Assembly (NCBI GenBank): GCA_027604685.1
Contig: JADHYX010000074.1
Span: 5,039 to 69,038, forward strand
Reading direction: 5' to 3'
Origin: Lobulomyces angularis
Taxonomy: Eukaryota > Chytridiomycota > Chytridiomycetes > Lobulomycetales > Lobulomycetaceae
Length of the DNA stretch: 64,000 nt
In this document: one piece after another, positions 35,280-47,763 of the stretch
How positions within the stretch are numbered: position 1 is the stretch's first letter
Layout: the number at the start of each line of letters is the position of its first letter
The notes under the pieces: model-generated
Databases searched by the model: none
What the model was told of the DNA's origin: nothing
The model's input: the letters and a program-made list of their open reading frames with translations, nothing else
Program-made: the position numbers and the translations under genes

Positions 35280-36713
35280 TGTCTGCGTTGTGTTCAAGTT
35301 TAAAGAAGACTGTCTTATCAGATACATGTTCAAGTTTGGCATTTAATTCAAGTAACTCATTTTTTCACAAAGATAAATTAAAAAAAATATTTTTAACCTT
35401 TTTTTAAAGAAATTACAGTGTCGGAGCTGGTCTCCATGAACCCAGGTATTAATTGTGCAAACTTGTCACTGGGAACCACAGTTTGTTTAGCACAGCTAAG
35501 ATTATTAACAGAAAGACCTCCAATTTTAACTGCAACTATCAACTCCACGCTGGTGCAAAATATTGTTACAACAGCATCAGCCTTTGCAACTATAAATACT
35601 ACTACAACTTCGTTTTTACCAGCCACCACTAGCAGTTCAGCGTTTGAGTCAACCGCAAGTAGAGTGCAAACATCTTTTGTCTCTTCAATCGCAACTAATA
35701 TTGTTAGTAGTGAACTTACTGCAGTTGATGTGGAAAAAAAAAATGGCTTGATCATCGGCATTGCATCTGCTGGTGTAATACTTATATCCAGTGTTGTATT
35801 AATCATATTGTGCTTAAAGAGAAAAAAGAGAAAAAGAATGAATAAGCATTTATTGTATTTGTTTTAACTTAAAAATTTTTTTTATTGATTTTTTTTTTAC
35901 TTTTAGTGACAATCCAATTCACCCAATTCAAGCAGGGACCGTAAAAGATTCCTTAAGCAGAACTGCTGCACATATGAAAAAGGAAATGGATGGAGATTTT
36001 TATAGATTAAGGTAAATTTTATTAATCATTATTTTAATTTTAATAAAATTTGTATGTTTAGAGATGATAAAAGTACATTACTGACAGGAAGCACTAATAG
36101 TATTAATATTACCATAGGTGATGGCAATGATATTTCAAAAGGAATATCTGCAATAAAATACGATCCCAGAAATAGTGAAACCTCAGTTTCAGATGATAAA
36201 TCTTTAAATGACAGTTTTTATAATTTGTACCAACATAATGATCACCCAGCAGTTGAAGTAGTTAATGATCCTTTTTCTAACAATAATTATGAACAACGGC
36301 AGCTTCCTAACCACATTCTCGCCAATAACTTAACAAATAATGAGCAACTCTCTCTACAAGTCAATGATAATAATTTTGTGCAAGTTGAACAACGGTTAAG
36401 TGAAGTGTCAGGGGTATCTTCTTCTTCTTCGTTAATCATGGATTATGCCTTAGAAAAAAATTCAAAAGGTACTTCCTTGTTAAGACAAAGTACCGTAGTA
36501 AGAAAGGTTCCTCCTTATGCAAGTACTACGTTAAAGCGAGATATAACAGCCGCTTTAACTGGAAATTCAAAAACATCTCAAAATCAGGATAAAGATCTGC
36601 GATTAGAGAAAATTAATACTAGAGAAAACGATAATGTATTTTTGGCTGAACCTAGTCCAACTGAAACAACTCTGACACAAGATGAATTAAAACTTTTGAA
36701 AGCTTTACACTAA
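35280..36713 (+). CDS. Single-pass membrane protein with extracellular LysM domain
   Basis: Exons 35280 (or earlier) to about 35352, about 35419-35849, 35907-36011 and 36060-36713. Splicing the first two gives CSSLKKTVLSDTCSSLAFNS followed by MSELVSMNPGINCANLSLGTTVCL. That is a canonical LysM domain with the NPGINC and xGTTVCL motifs and disulphide-type cysteines. A Ser/Thr-rich, probably O-glycosylated stalk follows (about 100 residues). Next is a TM helix (GLIIGIASAGVILISSVVLIILCL) with a basic stop-transfer, then about 260 residues of polar cytoplasmic tail without a kinase domain. A hydrophobic signal-like segment precedes the LysM (FLIIHFFLFI) but no in-frame ATG is visible before it, so the 5' end is unresolved. 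LysM binds chitin or peptidoglycan, so a wall-sensor or receptor role is likely. Confidence 0.75.
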
Positions 36714-37082
36714 AAAAATTGCAATTTTCATCAATAAAATATTTCTTTCACTTATACTATAAATGGAATACGTGAAATTTTAAGATACATAAATATTTAT
36801 GTTTTCATTTATGTAATTTATTTAAAACTGAAACTTAATTTAACTTATTATATTCTTTTTTTTCGTAATGTAGTATATCCTATTATTTGTAAATTACAAA
36901 AAAAAAAAAAAAAATTTTAATATATATTTTTCTTTATATAAACTAAAAAGCAAAAGTTTTTTATTCTAATTTTACAAAACTTCTAAATCTTAATAAAATT
37001 AATGAAAGTTAATAAATTTATAATGGTGGAGGGGAGAGTCAAAAAAAAAAAAAAAAAAAAAATAAAAGAAAAAAATTAAAAA
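36714..37082. other. Intergenic, convergent 3' ends
   Basis: About 370 bp of A/T-rich DNA with A-runs near 36898-36914 and 37040-37062; no gene is seen. Confidence 0.55.
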
Positions 37083-39132
37083 TTAGTATCCAGTTTTACC
37101 AGAAGAAGTATTTCTAGGAACTGCTGATGAAGGAACACTTTTTACGGCTCCCTTTAAAAGCTGCATATTCAATTCGTTTGGATTTTGTCTTTGTTGAGCG
37201 CTGGATGCTGCAGATGCATACATCTGATAACGGTCATTAACCTGCTCTTCTTTTGAGTCATTAAATTTTTGCTGGTTTTTTCCCTACATTTTATTCATAT
37301 TTGAATTATATATAATTTTATAATTCTTACATTTTGATATAATTCTTCTTCAGGACTTTCTCCTTTTCTTCCTTTACGTGGTTGTACAGGAATAACAAAT
37401 TCATCCAAATGAAAGTTTCCTGGAATATTGCTTGGTATTTTTTGGTGTTTATTTTTTTGTTTTCCCAATGTATTTTGGGAAATTTTACTTCGTTGCTGTT
37501 TGTTGTTGCCTTTATTATAGCTATCATTGAAATTAGCGTCATACTGTGGTTCCTGTATATCTTCCATTTCTTCATTGGAATCTTCGCTTTGATCCATTTC
37601 TATATCTTCCTGACTAGCGTGTAACCTCTTCTTCTCTTCATTTATTTCTATAATCAATTCTCTAATATACGGCGTTTCAAATCGTTTGCTATTTTCAAAG
37701 GTTGATGGTTCCAATAGAGAAATGGATGAACGTAATTTAACTGAAGGAGTCATTTTCCATAATTTATTTTGCATACTAAAAAAGTAATTATATTTTGTTT
37801 AGTATATTATAAATTCAAAATAACCTTTCAAGCCAGTTTTGTTGAGGACCAACAACACTTCCTGGTCTAATAACTCTCATCAAAGATATTGTTTCGGATG
37901 CAGTTAATCTATAATGTTTCATTAAGTAGGCACCAATTAATGATCCAGTTCTGCCTAATCCAGCTTTGCAGTGCACCGCAATAGGGCCTTTAAATAGTTA
38001 AAACACCATGTAATATTTTCCAGTTGCATTAATACCTGTTCGGGATTCGCATAATTCCAAGAACCGTTTCAGGATTCCATCAGGAGGAGTTGAGCCATCA
38101 GGAAAGTAAAGTTCAACATGCTCAATTCCTGCTTCAATAAAGTCATTTCTTTCATAGACATTGTTATTTAGCCTAACTATAGTGCCAACACCTCTGTCTT
38201 TCAAAAATTTAATAAGATCGTCCTTACGATATGCGCTAAATACATTTTTTCCATGACTTGTTTTTTGAACAGGAGTTGGTGCTCTTCCTTGATTTCCAAG
38301 TAAGTAAGCAGCAAAGCCTTGTTGTTCTTGTGGGTCATCTTTGGGAGATGCTAGGGCAATAAATTTGTTTGTGATCCAGTTTAAGTCTCCATTTTCAACT
38401 TTTTCATAGAATTCGTATTCTTGTAGATCATGCTTGTCAACGTGAAATAACCCCAATTCGATTCCTCTGTATAATCCTCTGAGACAATCTAAAATTGAAA
38501 GGAAATATGTTGCTGGACCATAACCGGCATCCCTGTAGTCAACAAAAGGTGGTTCAACATTTTGAAGTGGAGCATAAGATTCTTCAGGCGTGTGTTTGAG
38601 TACTAGCATCTGCATAATTCTTTAATTTTTGATGTTTTTTAGTTATTTTTTTTTCACCATAAATGCTGAGATAAGATAAGCAGAGTTGGCTCTTTTTGCT
38701 TTATCCATTGCAGAATATAAACAAATTTTTTTATTTCTCAATGCAGGATTCTTGAAAAAAAAAAGGAAATTATATTTAAATTAAATTATTTAAAGTGATT
38801 TAAATGAAGAGCATACTTGTAGTTTATCAACCATGATATCACAAAACCGGTAAACATGACTCAAATTTGATGGTCCAAAATCTGCATAAAAATTTACATA
38901 GACTAAAGTATTATCAATAGTAAAATAGTGAACATTAGGATTTTGCTGAGGAGCTTGAGTAACATTCATGTAATATAACTTTCCTACAATAAAAAAATAA
39001 TTTATCGAATGTTATGAAGCTTGTTTTATTTGACAGATTGTTACCTTTAATAAATTCATAAGCTTGTGAGAGTTTGTCATTTGGGTTAGAATGGCTTAAA
39101 TTAGCCGAAAAGTTTGTTGTAGTGTAAGGCAT
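37083..39132 (-). CDS. CDC14: CDC14 dual-specificity protein phosphatase
   Basis: CDC14 reverses CDK phosphorylation at mitotic exit and in cytokinesis. The minus-strand product starts [14 protein letters not shown], then EFIKGKLYYMN. The conserved N-terminal DSP-like domain includes [20 protein letters not shown] and [22 protein letters not shown]. The catalytic domain holds [37 protein letters not shown] and, across an intron, the P-loop [19 protein letters not shown] with Cys and Arg catalytic residues. [18 protein letters not shown] completes it. The C-terminal tail is long, acidic then basic (RKGRKG), and Asn/Gln-rich. A roughly 40-residue insertion ([16 protein letters not shown] and following) interrupts the two domains. 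Nine or so short introns are present. Confidence 0.93.
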
Positions 39133-39441
39133 AATTTGAAGAAAGTGCTTAAGTTAGTTAATCTTATTTACTGGTATAAAAAAGAAAAAAGTTCAATTTA
39201 AAAATAAAACAAAAATAAAGAAATTTTTAAAATTAAAAGTTATATTTTAATTTTTAAAATTTTTTTTTTTGATTTATTATTCAATTTGAAATGTTTTTTT
39301 TTTTTTTTTTTTTATATTATTTTGTTCCACAAGAAAAAATTTGAAAACCCAATCAAAAAAAAAAAAAAAAAAAAAATTTCGCGTTTGAATTTTGAAAACC
39401 CTAGGGGGTTTTTTTTTATTTTTTTATTTAGCAAATTAAAG
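39133..39441. other. Divergent intergenic region
   Basis: About 310 bp between the CDC14 start and the small protein start. It contains long T- and A-homopolymers (39295-39314 and 39354-39377) that could act as a nucleosome-free bidirectional promoter; this is inference. Confidence 0.5.
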
Positions 39442-39770
39442 ATGGTATTGACTTTTGTATCAGGCATAATCGTAGCCGGGACTCTATTCCACATAATGCG
39501 ATCTAAAGTACAGGATGACACACATACATTTTTAAGTGAACTTACTCACCTGAAGGAAATAACTAAATCTATTCAAAGCAACCAAATCTCTTTTGAAAAT
39601 AATAATATTGTAACATTTAAGTCATTCTATTACAAAATTTTCTTATTTTTTAGTCTGCTTATGCCACTCAATATACTCCTTTAAATAATGCACAGTTAAG
39701 TAATTTCCAGTTGAAAAACACTTGGAATAAGATTCTTGGAAACGTCTCAAACCTTTTTTTGGGAAAATAA
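39442..39770 (+). CDS. Small single-TM protein, possibly Mic12/Aim5-like
   Basis: Two exons (39442-39609 and about 39655-39770) join in frame to give roughly 95 residues. The N-terminal helix VLTFVSGIIVAGTLFHIM is followed by a polar helical region and a C-terminal TWNKILGNVSNLFLGK. Fungal MICOS subunit Mic12 (Aim5) has the same layout: about 100 residues, an N-terminal TM and a C-terminal W-N-x-I block. That is suggestive, not conclusive, for such a short sequence. If correct, the protein would sit at mitochondrial crista junctions. Confidence 0.5.
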
Positions 39771-39922
39771 AAATGCATCATAAATATGTAATTATTTTAA
39801 AAATTCTGAAAAAAAAAACCTGTTAATCTTTTTTTTTAATTTATATCAGAAGAAACAATTTCACAAAAAAAAATAAACTTAAAATTTTTATTTATTTATT
39901 TAGTGCAACAATTTTTAAAATT

Positions 39923-41082
39923 TTATAGTTTAGAGTTGGTATTAAATTCTGGAATTCCCATAAACTCTGCAACACCACCTAGTTTTATATTTTTTAATAA
40001 ATTTAAAGTCTCTTTGTAAATTCCCTGTTTTATTAACTGATAAACTGTTGCCTTAGCTAGTTTATATTTTTCGTTATATTATAAGTAATTTATAAAAAAT
40101 GTTACCATCAGAATGAGCGGCTTTACTGCTAAATTTTACAGCTAACTCCTTTGATGCAACTAGAAGTTGGTCTTTTGGTACACATGCGTCGACCATTCCT
40201 AATTACATCAAAAACAAGAGTTAATGCCTTAAATAATACCTAAGCTTAAAGATTCAGGTCCAGAAAACCTATGTCCTTTTAGCAACATGTCCCTTAAAAC
40301 TACACTGTTGGGGGTTTTTGCTTGCAAAAGAGAATGCATTCCTGGAGTTAATGGTGCCTGTACGAAATATAAATAAAAATAGATAAAATAAGCTACATAC
40401 TGGCATATCAACTTCATTCATGCAAATGTATCCTCTATCAGATCTCATTACACGATAATCATGGGCCAAAGCCAGCATCTTGGATTAAAAAAAAATTTAT
40501 ATATTTTTAACTGTTTTATGAATATATACGCATCCTCCAGCAAAGGCATGACCTGAAATCCCAGCAACCGTTGGAATGGGAAATTCTAAAATTCTGGCCA
40601 ACAAATCTTGATACTGCTTGAAATATCTGTTGTAAGAAAAAATTTAAATATAAAAATTATTTGTATTATCTACAATGGACCCAGCTTTCCAAGTAACTGT
40701 AAAATTAACCCGTTCGAGAAAATTTTTTCATTCAAGTCTTTGTTGAATTAAATCTAATTTTGTGATAAAATTATGAATTATACTTGTAGTCAGTAAAGCT
40801 TGTGGTTCACCGTACTCTCGCTTTTCCAAAACTAAATCTAAAGCCTTGTTTACATCTTGCATGAGTTCAACAGAAAACCTAAAGTTAAAAAAAGGTGAAA
40901 AAACTTAACTTTAGTTTATTATTCAGCAATATATTTTTACCTGTTTTCTTCATCTTTTAGAACTAAACAGTAAATGGGTTTTTCATAAGTCCTATACAAA
41001 AAAAAAAATGAGGTTTAAACCAGCAAAGAAGTAAGATATATAAATATTACAGTTGAACATATTTAGTCGTTAATAAGTTCAT
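39923..41082 (-). CDS. Peroxisomal enoyl-CoA hydratase/isomerase (ECI-like)
   Basis: Crotonase-fold enzyme, most like delta3,delta2-enoyl-CoA isomerase in beta-oxidation of unsaturated fatty acids. The minus strand starts MNLLTTKYVQL and continues YEKPIYCLVLKDEENRFS. The CoA-binding/oxyanion motif AGISGHAFAGGCMLALAHDYRVM is split by an intron, then RGYICMNEVDMPAPLTPGM carries the Glu position used as catalytic base in isomerases. The C-terminal residues are SKL, a perfect type 1 peroxisomal targeting signal, so the protein is predicted to be peroxisomal. Introns lie near 40084-40106, 40200-40243, 40360-40402, 40481-40531, 40628-40672, 40756-40786, 40880-40941 and 40993-41049. Confidence 0.85.
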
Positions 41083-41678
41083 ATTTTGGTTTTTTTTAAT
41101 TTTATTTTGAAATTTACTTTTTTTATGGTGGTGGTAAAATAATTGGCCCACTAGGAATATTTATTTTGCAATCCATACATTAGAGTTAAATTAGTTCCTT
41201 TCCACTTTATATATACTATAGTGTTAAACTTCTGAAGGTTTTTAAGTATTTCAATTCTACGTTTTAATTGACTTAGAATCCATTGTACAATAAAAAAATA
41301 TAATGCAAACTTTTTGTCAAAATAAAAATTTAGTCGAAAATCATGACTGCCAAAGTTTGCACCATTAACAATATTTGCATATAGAAGCGCAATGGCACTT
41401 GAATAATAACACTGAGTTTTTTTGTCGGCAGCTGTGTCGTCATTAAACAATGCCAATCTTAAACAAAAAGGTTTGTGTAACATATTTTTTCAACTCATTG
41501 TCAGAATTTGAAACTCAGATGTTATTAATATGCCTAATGCCTTTATTAAGGAGCAAATTAAAAATAACTAAAAAAATTTTTTTTGTAACAAACATTTCAA
41601 TAGTCTTTCAATTTTTTTTTTTTCTTTTTTTCATTTTTTTTTTGGTAATTCAAGCATTTGGAGAAACTTCAATTCCAA
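41083..41678. other. Divergent intergenic region with one small minus-strand ORF
   Basis: About 600 bp between the ECI-like gene and the NRPS gene. A 110-codon minus-strand frame (41151-41483, beginning MLHKPFCLRL) has partly coding-like composition, but I recognise nothing in it and find no splice partners. The rest is T-rich. A real small gene is possible but not supported. Confidence 0.4.
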
Positions 41679-44600
41679 ATGTCCTCTAATCTCCAAAATT
41701 CCTCATTACTGAAACTAAATTCTCGAAATCTCGGTTCGATAATACATAATCTGATTAAATTTTAATTTTATCTTTTTAGAAAATGACGATGAATCACTTT
41801 CTGTTGTAATAGATCATCACTTTGATGTTGGACAAAATCATTTAACCTCAAAAGCCTCATTAAAAAGTAAAACAAGAAGTGTTTATTCTAGAAGTAGTAC
41901 TTTAAGGTCAACAAAAACCTCTCTTGCTAGGCTAAAGAAAGATGTTCAACTTTTAGGAGCATTAGGTATTTTTTTAAAATTTAAATTGTAAAATTTTACC
42001 CATAAAAAATAGTTTCTCTTCCTTATTCTATTGCGGCTTTTGTTTTGCTATTGCGCAGAAGTTTACCTGATATTCCTAATTTTAAACTTGACATTTGGAT
42101 AATTTCTCACGGGAAAGAAGTTTATGGAGGAAAAATTGTTGTGCCTGTTTTGGAAAATAGCCTATTTATCGAATTGCTTTCTGTGATAAATAACCAACTT
42201 AATGATGTCCAATTACATGATGTGAATATATATTACTCAACTTTGTTTTTAGAATGGAATGAGGAAAGTGACAACAAAGTCAATCGATATCCGCTATCTT
42301 TACCTAATATAGATAAAAATTTTTTGAGATTTGAATTGAGTGGTTTTCATGAGGTATGAAATTTTATTTTAGTTATTTAAAGCTTTTTAATATATTGTAA
42401 CAAGAATGCAAAATGGAAAGATGTGCAAATTTATTCTCGAAAAGGAGCATTCGCGAATCAGACCTCTGAATCTCCTTTACCTGCAGTTAAATCCCATTTT
42501 TACCAAATTTGTTCTCAGTTTGAGGATGCTTACCCTACTATAATCGACCTTCTGGAAGTAAGAGATATAGAAGTTTTAAGCAGGGAGGAAAGGGAACTTT
42601 TACATTTTGAATTTAGTAATTTGAGTAGTTTCGATAAAGTCGATCTTATCGATGGTAAACAGCCATACCTAGCCACTATTTTTGCTGCAGTTGCTAGACG
42701 ATTTCCGAATAGACCTGCTTTAGTTATTGGCGATGACGTATTGTAAGCTTTTCGATGAAATTTGATATTAAATTTGATGTAGGACCTACGCCCAGCTGCT
42801 TAAAGTTTCCCAAACGGTTGCTGCTATACTTATTAATGATTTCGGCGTTCGGCCCAATACTACTGTTGCATTGATGTTATCGAGAGAGAGGGCTACGGCA
42901 TTTTACAGTATGTTGGGAGTTTTATTTGCTGGTGCCGCTTATGTCCCTATTGATGATTTGAAGTGTCCTGTAGATAGGGCAGCATTTATTTTGGAAGATG
43001 CTGAATGCAAAGTTGCTATTGTTGAAAATCAATTTAAAAAAGAATTGATCGGTGGAAAAACTGCAATTTTATCATCAGATGACATGTTGGATGCTATTTG
43101 CACTACAAAAAGAATTTTTAAAGAAGAAATGGTGAAAAGATCACCTGGAGATGCCGCCTACATCATATACGTAAAGCATTTACTTTTTTTTAATTCATTA
43201 TTAAATTTTTGTACATTTTGATAGACATCTGGTACAACTGGTAAACCTAAAGGTGTATTAGTTATGCAATATAACATTGCCAATCTTATTTTGGTTGAAA
43301 ATAGAATGTTTGGATTAAATCAATATGACAGAGTATATCAAAATTTTTCACACTCTTTCGATTTTAGCTTGGAGGAAATTTGGATGGCTTATGCTGCTGG
43401 GGTTATACAATACAATTAATGATAAAAGAGTATTTTAATGTAAAATTTATATTATTTTTAGGCAGCACTTGTCGCACCTACTCAGGAAATGCTAATAGCA
43501 GGTCCAGATTTACCTGATTTACTTGAAGCAGCAAAGATTACTGTCTTAAATTTAGTCCCTACACATTTGTCTATTTTAGCTAGAGATGTTGAAGGTTTAG
43601 TGATGATCTGCTTAGGAGGTGAAGCTGCACAAGAAAACGTTATTCAAAGATTTCGTCGACCTGGCCGAAGAATCTGGAATACTTATGGACCAACTGAAGT
43701 GACATGTTCGGCTACTTATTTGGAAGTTTCTCAACCAGTGGAGAAAATGACAATTGGTAAAGGAATTCAGAACTACTCAACATATATTGTTGATCCTACA
43801 AGTGGCGTGCTTTTGCCAAATGGTGGGATGGGAGAATTAATCCTTGGTGGCCATGGAGTTGCCAGTGGTTATGTGGGAAGGTATTTTTTTTTATTTTTTA
43901 GTTAATGTTTTCTCATTGCCAAATATAATTAGACCTGAACTGACTGCGGAAAAATTCTATCCAAATCCGTATCCACAAGCAATGCCTCATTGGAATAATA
44001 TTGCCCGCTATCCTACGAATGCAGTGCTCTACAAGACAGGTGATTTAGTTAAGTTTACTCCCACTGGCGAATTGGAATACTTCGGGAGAATTGATTGCCA
44101 AGTAAAATTAAGAGGGTTTAGAGTTGAGGTTAGTATTGCAAAAAATGGATATTGTAATATTTACCTTTGTTACTAGTTGGGTGAAATAGAAACAGTTCTT
44201 TGTGATTGTGATAATATCAACACCGCTATTGTACATGTTTGGACTGACGAAGATAATGGTCAGACAATCCAGACACTATGTGCATATGTAGTTCTAGATG
44301 ATCCATCCATTGTATTTTCTGAAAATGAAGTTAAAGAAAAAATAGCAGAAAAATTGGCAACATACATGATTCCTTCAATTTTTGTTATATTGTCTGCAAA
44401 TGAAGTACCTCGTTTACCATCAGGGAAAGTTAATCGAAAAATGTTAATTAAACCTGAAATATCACTTGAAGAAAATGATGAAGATTTTGATGGGGATATA
44501 GAAGAAATTCAAACTGATAATAAAATTCAAGCTGATATTTACTTGATTTGGAAAAAAGTATTTAGCAGTGCAGTGTCAGTGGGATTAGATTCCAACTTCT

Positions 44601-47259
44601 TTAAAGATTTAGGGGGGCATTCCTTATTGGCAGCAAGAACCATATCAACTATGAGAGAAAATCCTGCATTAGCCAAAGTTGGAGTGAAGGATTTATACAA
44701 GGTATGCATTATTTAATTTATTTTTTTGGTTTCACTGTTTTTAGTATCCTACCATCAGAAGTTTGGCGCACTTTATTAACCCTGACAACGACAATACAGT
44801 TAAAGTAGTCATTGAAGATAGCGACGGGATGATTAAGCGCTTCAACAATCTACCTCATAGGACCCCTGAACAATCCTACTGGATTTGTTCTCTGTTTCAG
44901 TTCCTTAGTTTTTATCCTATCTTACTAGTGGCAAGCTTTCCTTTACTAGGAGGTACACTGGTTCCTTTAGAATTACTTGACGATGTATTACCTTACTTTC
45001 CGGAGACTTGGCCGTGGGAAGTTGCTTTTTTTTTATTGGCTCTAGTTGGCTACACTGGTGCAAGAATAGTACAGGTAGTAACTTTCTGTAATAGTCTCAT
45101 TAACCTTTTTTGTTAGGTGTTGTTTTGTGTGTTAATAAAACATATTGTTATGTTTGGTCGTTATAGAACAGGAATCTTTCCTATATATGGTAGCTACTAT
45201 TTTAGGTGGTGGTTTGTTTCAAATTTAATGGGTACTGTTAAGTTGGCTGATTTTCATGGCACTCCTCTTTTAAATTTATTTTATAAATTCTTTGGTTGCA
45301 CTATTGGGAAACATGTTCATATACATAGCTCAACCTTGGATTGTATGGATTTGTTAACGATTGAGGATGGAGCTTCCATTTGCGAAGGGGCCATTATTCT
45401 AGGCTACGAAATGAAAAGTGGATGGATTCGATTTGCCAAAACTCACATTGGTAAAAACGTCACTGTAGGTACTCACAGTGTTGTTTCACCTGGAACTATA
45501 TTGGAAGACGATTCTACTTTGGGTGATTTTTCCCATGCCCCAATCGGTTCAAGAATTCCTCAAGGTGAAACATGGAGTGGATCTCCTGCAACTAAAGTAA
45601 TGGATTCTCGAGCTGAATTATCTGAAATATATAAAGTTTCCGGTTTTAAGTATTTTTGTTACTGTGTTGCATTATTCTTTGGATGGATTGTTATGTATAT
45701 TTACAATCTGCTGTTAATTGGTCCGTTTTTTGTTACTGGATATATTTTAATAAAATTTAATCCTTTTGCTCTTGGATGGTTATGGCCTATAATTATAGCT
45801 TTTCCAGCATCTACATTGTAAGAATGGTTTTGGTTTTTTTTTTACATTTAATTTTTTTGCTAGCGGAGTTATTTTATTTTGTTTTATGGGTGTATTATTA
45901 AAAATTTGCACCGTTGGAAAAATGAAACCAGTACATGTACCTCTTATTAGTTTTTATTACATAAAAAAATGGATGTTCGATTCAATGTTTAACGGAGCCC
46001 TAGTTGGAATGCATACTTTGTTTGCTACCCTTTATTTACCACCATGGTTACGGATGATGGGCGCAAAAATTGCCCCTTACACGTAGCTTATTTTGAAACT
46101 TATTTATTAATATTGTGTATTTTTGATTATAGTGAACTTTCTTTTTTTTCACCAATGAATTGTGAAATGATGGAGCTAGATGAAGGTTGTTTCGTCGCAG
46201 ATGGTGTTGTTACTTGTGCCCCTAAAATGTCACGAGGAATGATGACTACAGGAGGTTTAAAAGTAGGTTACAAAAGTTTTGTGGGAAATCAGTCAGTAGT
46301 ACCACCAAATACTGTCATTGAATCTGGTTGTCTTTTAGGAGTAGATTCTGTTCCTCCGTATATTAAAGGGGAATATAAGATCAAAGACGGCCAAACATGG
46401 ATAGGTAATCCTCCAGTCGAAATTCCAGCTCGTGACGTCAATACTGAATTTGAGGGTAGTGCTACTTATCACCCTTCCAACCTGCAAATTAGTGGAAGAC
46501 TGGTTTGGGTAAACTTTTCGTCCATATTTTCGTTATTCATATAGCTTTTAATTACCCAGGAGTACTTTAGAATTGTGGTTCCTATAGTAATAACGAATCT
46601 AATAGCATTTGGGGAATTTTTATTTTTGGTAATTGAGGAGGATGAAAACTTTCCACTTAACTGGTGGTTGAAAACCTTGGCATTTCCAATTCTTGTCGGA
46701 TTTTACTTTTTGCTGGAAGCATTGATTATTATTTCTATGAAGTGGATACTCATGGGAAAGTATACTAATAGCAGGGCACCGCTTTATTCTTCGTGGGTTC
46801 GTAGAACAGAACTTTGTACCGGTATACAGGAGCAGGTAGCTGGAGCCACCTTTATGCCGTTAATGAAAGGTAGATGTGATTGCTCTACTAAATTTAACCG
46901 CTTTTTTAGGAACATTTCTTGCGTCCTTATTTTTTAGATTGATGGGAGCAAAAGTTGGAAAGAAAGTATACTGGGATAGTTTCGATGTAACAGAACATGA
47001 TCTAGTAGAAATTGACGATGAAGCTATAATTGGCCCAAATGTGACTTTACAGACACACTTGTTTGAAGATCGTGTAATGAAGTGTGGTCCAGTTAAGATT
47101 GGGGCTCGAACTAACATTGGTACTAGAGTTACAATTTTATACGATACCAGCATTGGGGAAGATACTGATATAGGTCCACTAAGTTTAGTTATGAAGGGAG
47201 AGCAGATTTCTGCCAACAGTAATTGGGCAGGATTACCTGTAACATTCCAAGAAAGATAA
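41679..47259 (+). CDS. Pls-like nonribosomal peptide synthetase (A-T-multi-TM with hexapeptide repeat domains)
   Basis: Fifteen exons (41679-41733, 41780-41965, 42013-42353, 42405-42742, 42783-43170, 43225-43401, 43462-43880, 43933-44128, 44177-44701, 44745-45074, 45117-45817, 45864-46082, 46133-46508, 46560-46869, 46910-47259) sum to 1,637 codons exactly. After about 210 residues with no recognised fold comes an adenylation domain: [14 protein letters not shown] (A3), FDFSLEE (A4), NTYGPTE (A5), YKTGDLV (A7), [15 protein letters not shown] (A8), LPSGKVNRK (A10). A thiolation domain follows with DLGGHSLL (Ser near residue 847). There is no condensation or thioesterase domain. Instead, three pairs of TM segments alternate with three left-handed beta-helix-like domains ([70 protein letters not shown]). 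This is the architecture of epsilon-poly-L-lysine synthetase (Pls) and its relatives, which polymerise one amino acid. The substrate here is unproven. Confidence 0.92.
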
Positions 47260-47763
47260 TTACTCTCTTCTTTACTCTTTCTATATTTTCTATCCACTTT
47301 TTTTTTTTTTTTTGTGATATATTTTAAATGTAATATTTTAGTATTTCTTATTGTTAAATAAATTTCGTATATGGTTTTTTTTTTTTTGTGAAAATGTCAA
47401 GATCAGCTTTTGTGAATTTAGCATAGAAGTGTAAGAAAATTCAAAAGTTGGAAGTAAAAACTTATACATCATTTTTAAATAGTAATATTAATACTTTCAA
47501 TTAAAAATATTTGATAAATGATTTAGTTTTCCAATAAAGAAAAAAATCATTGCAGCTTTTTAAAAAAATAATTTTTATCTTCCAGCAATTCAATTTGTTC
47601 CTTAATGTGAACTTTCATTTAATATTATACAAAACAGAAAAATTTTTACCAATACAAGCTCTTTGGGTATACAAATTTTACCAAATTCACATTTGGAAAG
47701 TGTCAATATTTTTTTTTTTTTTGTTACACAGTGAAACCCTCTCTTCATTCTTGCAATCTTAAA
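47260..47763. other. Intergenic region without recognisable features
   Basis: About 500 bp between co-directional genes; AT-rich, with T-runs at 47299-47313 and 47374-47387. It holds the promoter of RPS24. No RNA gene is seen. Confidence 0.55.

Noticed and set aside
35393..35806. Minus-strand 137-codon frame
   Set aside because: Antisense to the LysM protein's Ser/Thr-rich stalk, whose repeated codons open the opposite strand by chance.
41151..41483. Minus-strand 110-codon frame between ECI and NRPS
   Set aside because: Composition is partly coding-like but I find no motif or neighbouring exon; reported only inside the intergenic entry.
46860..47297. Minus-strand 145-codon frame
   Set aside because: Antisense to the third beta-helix domain of the NRPS; shadow frame.
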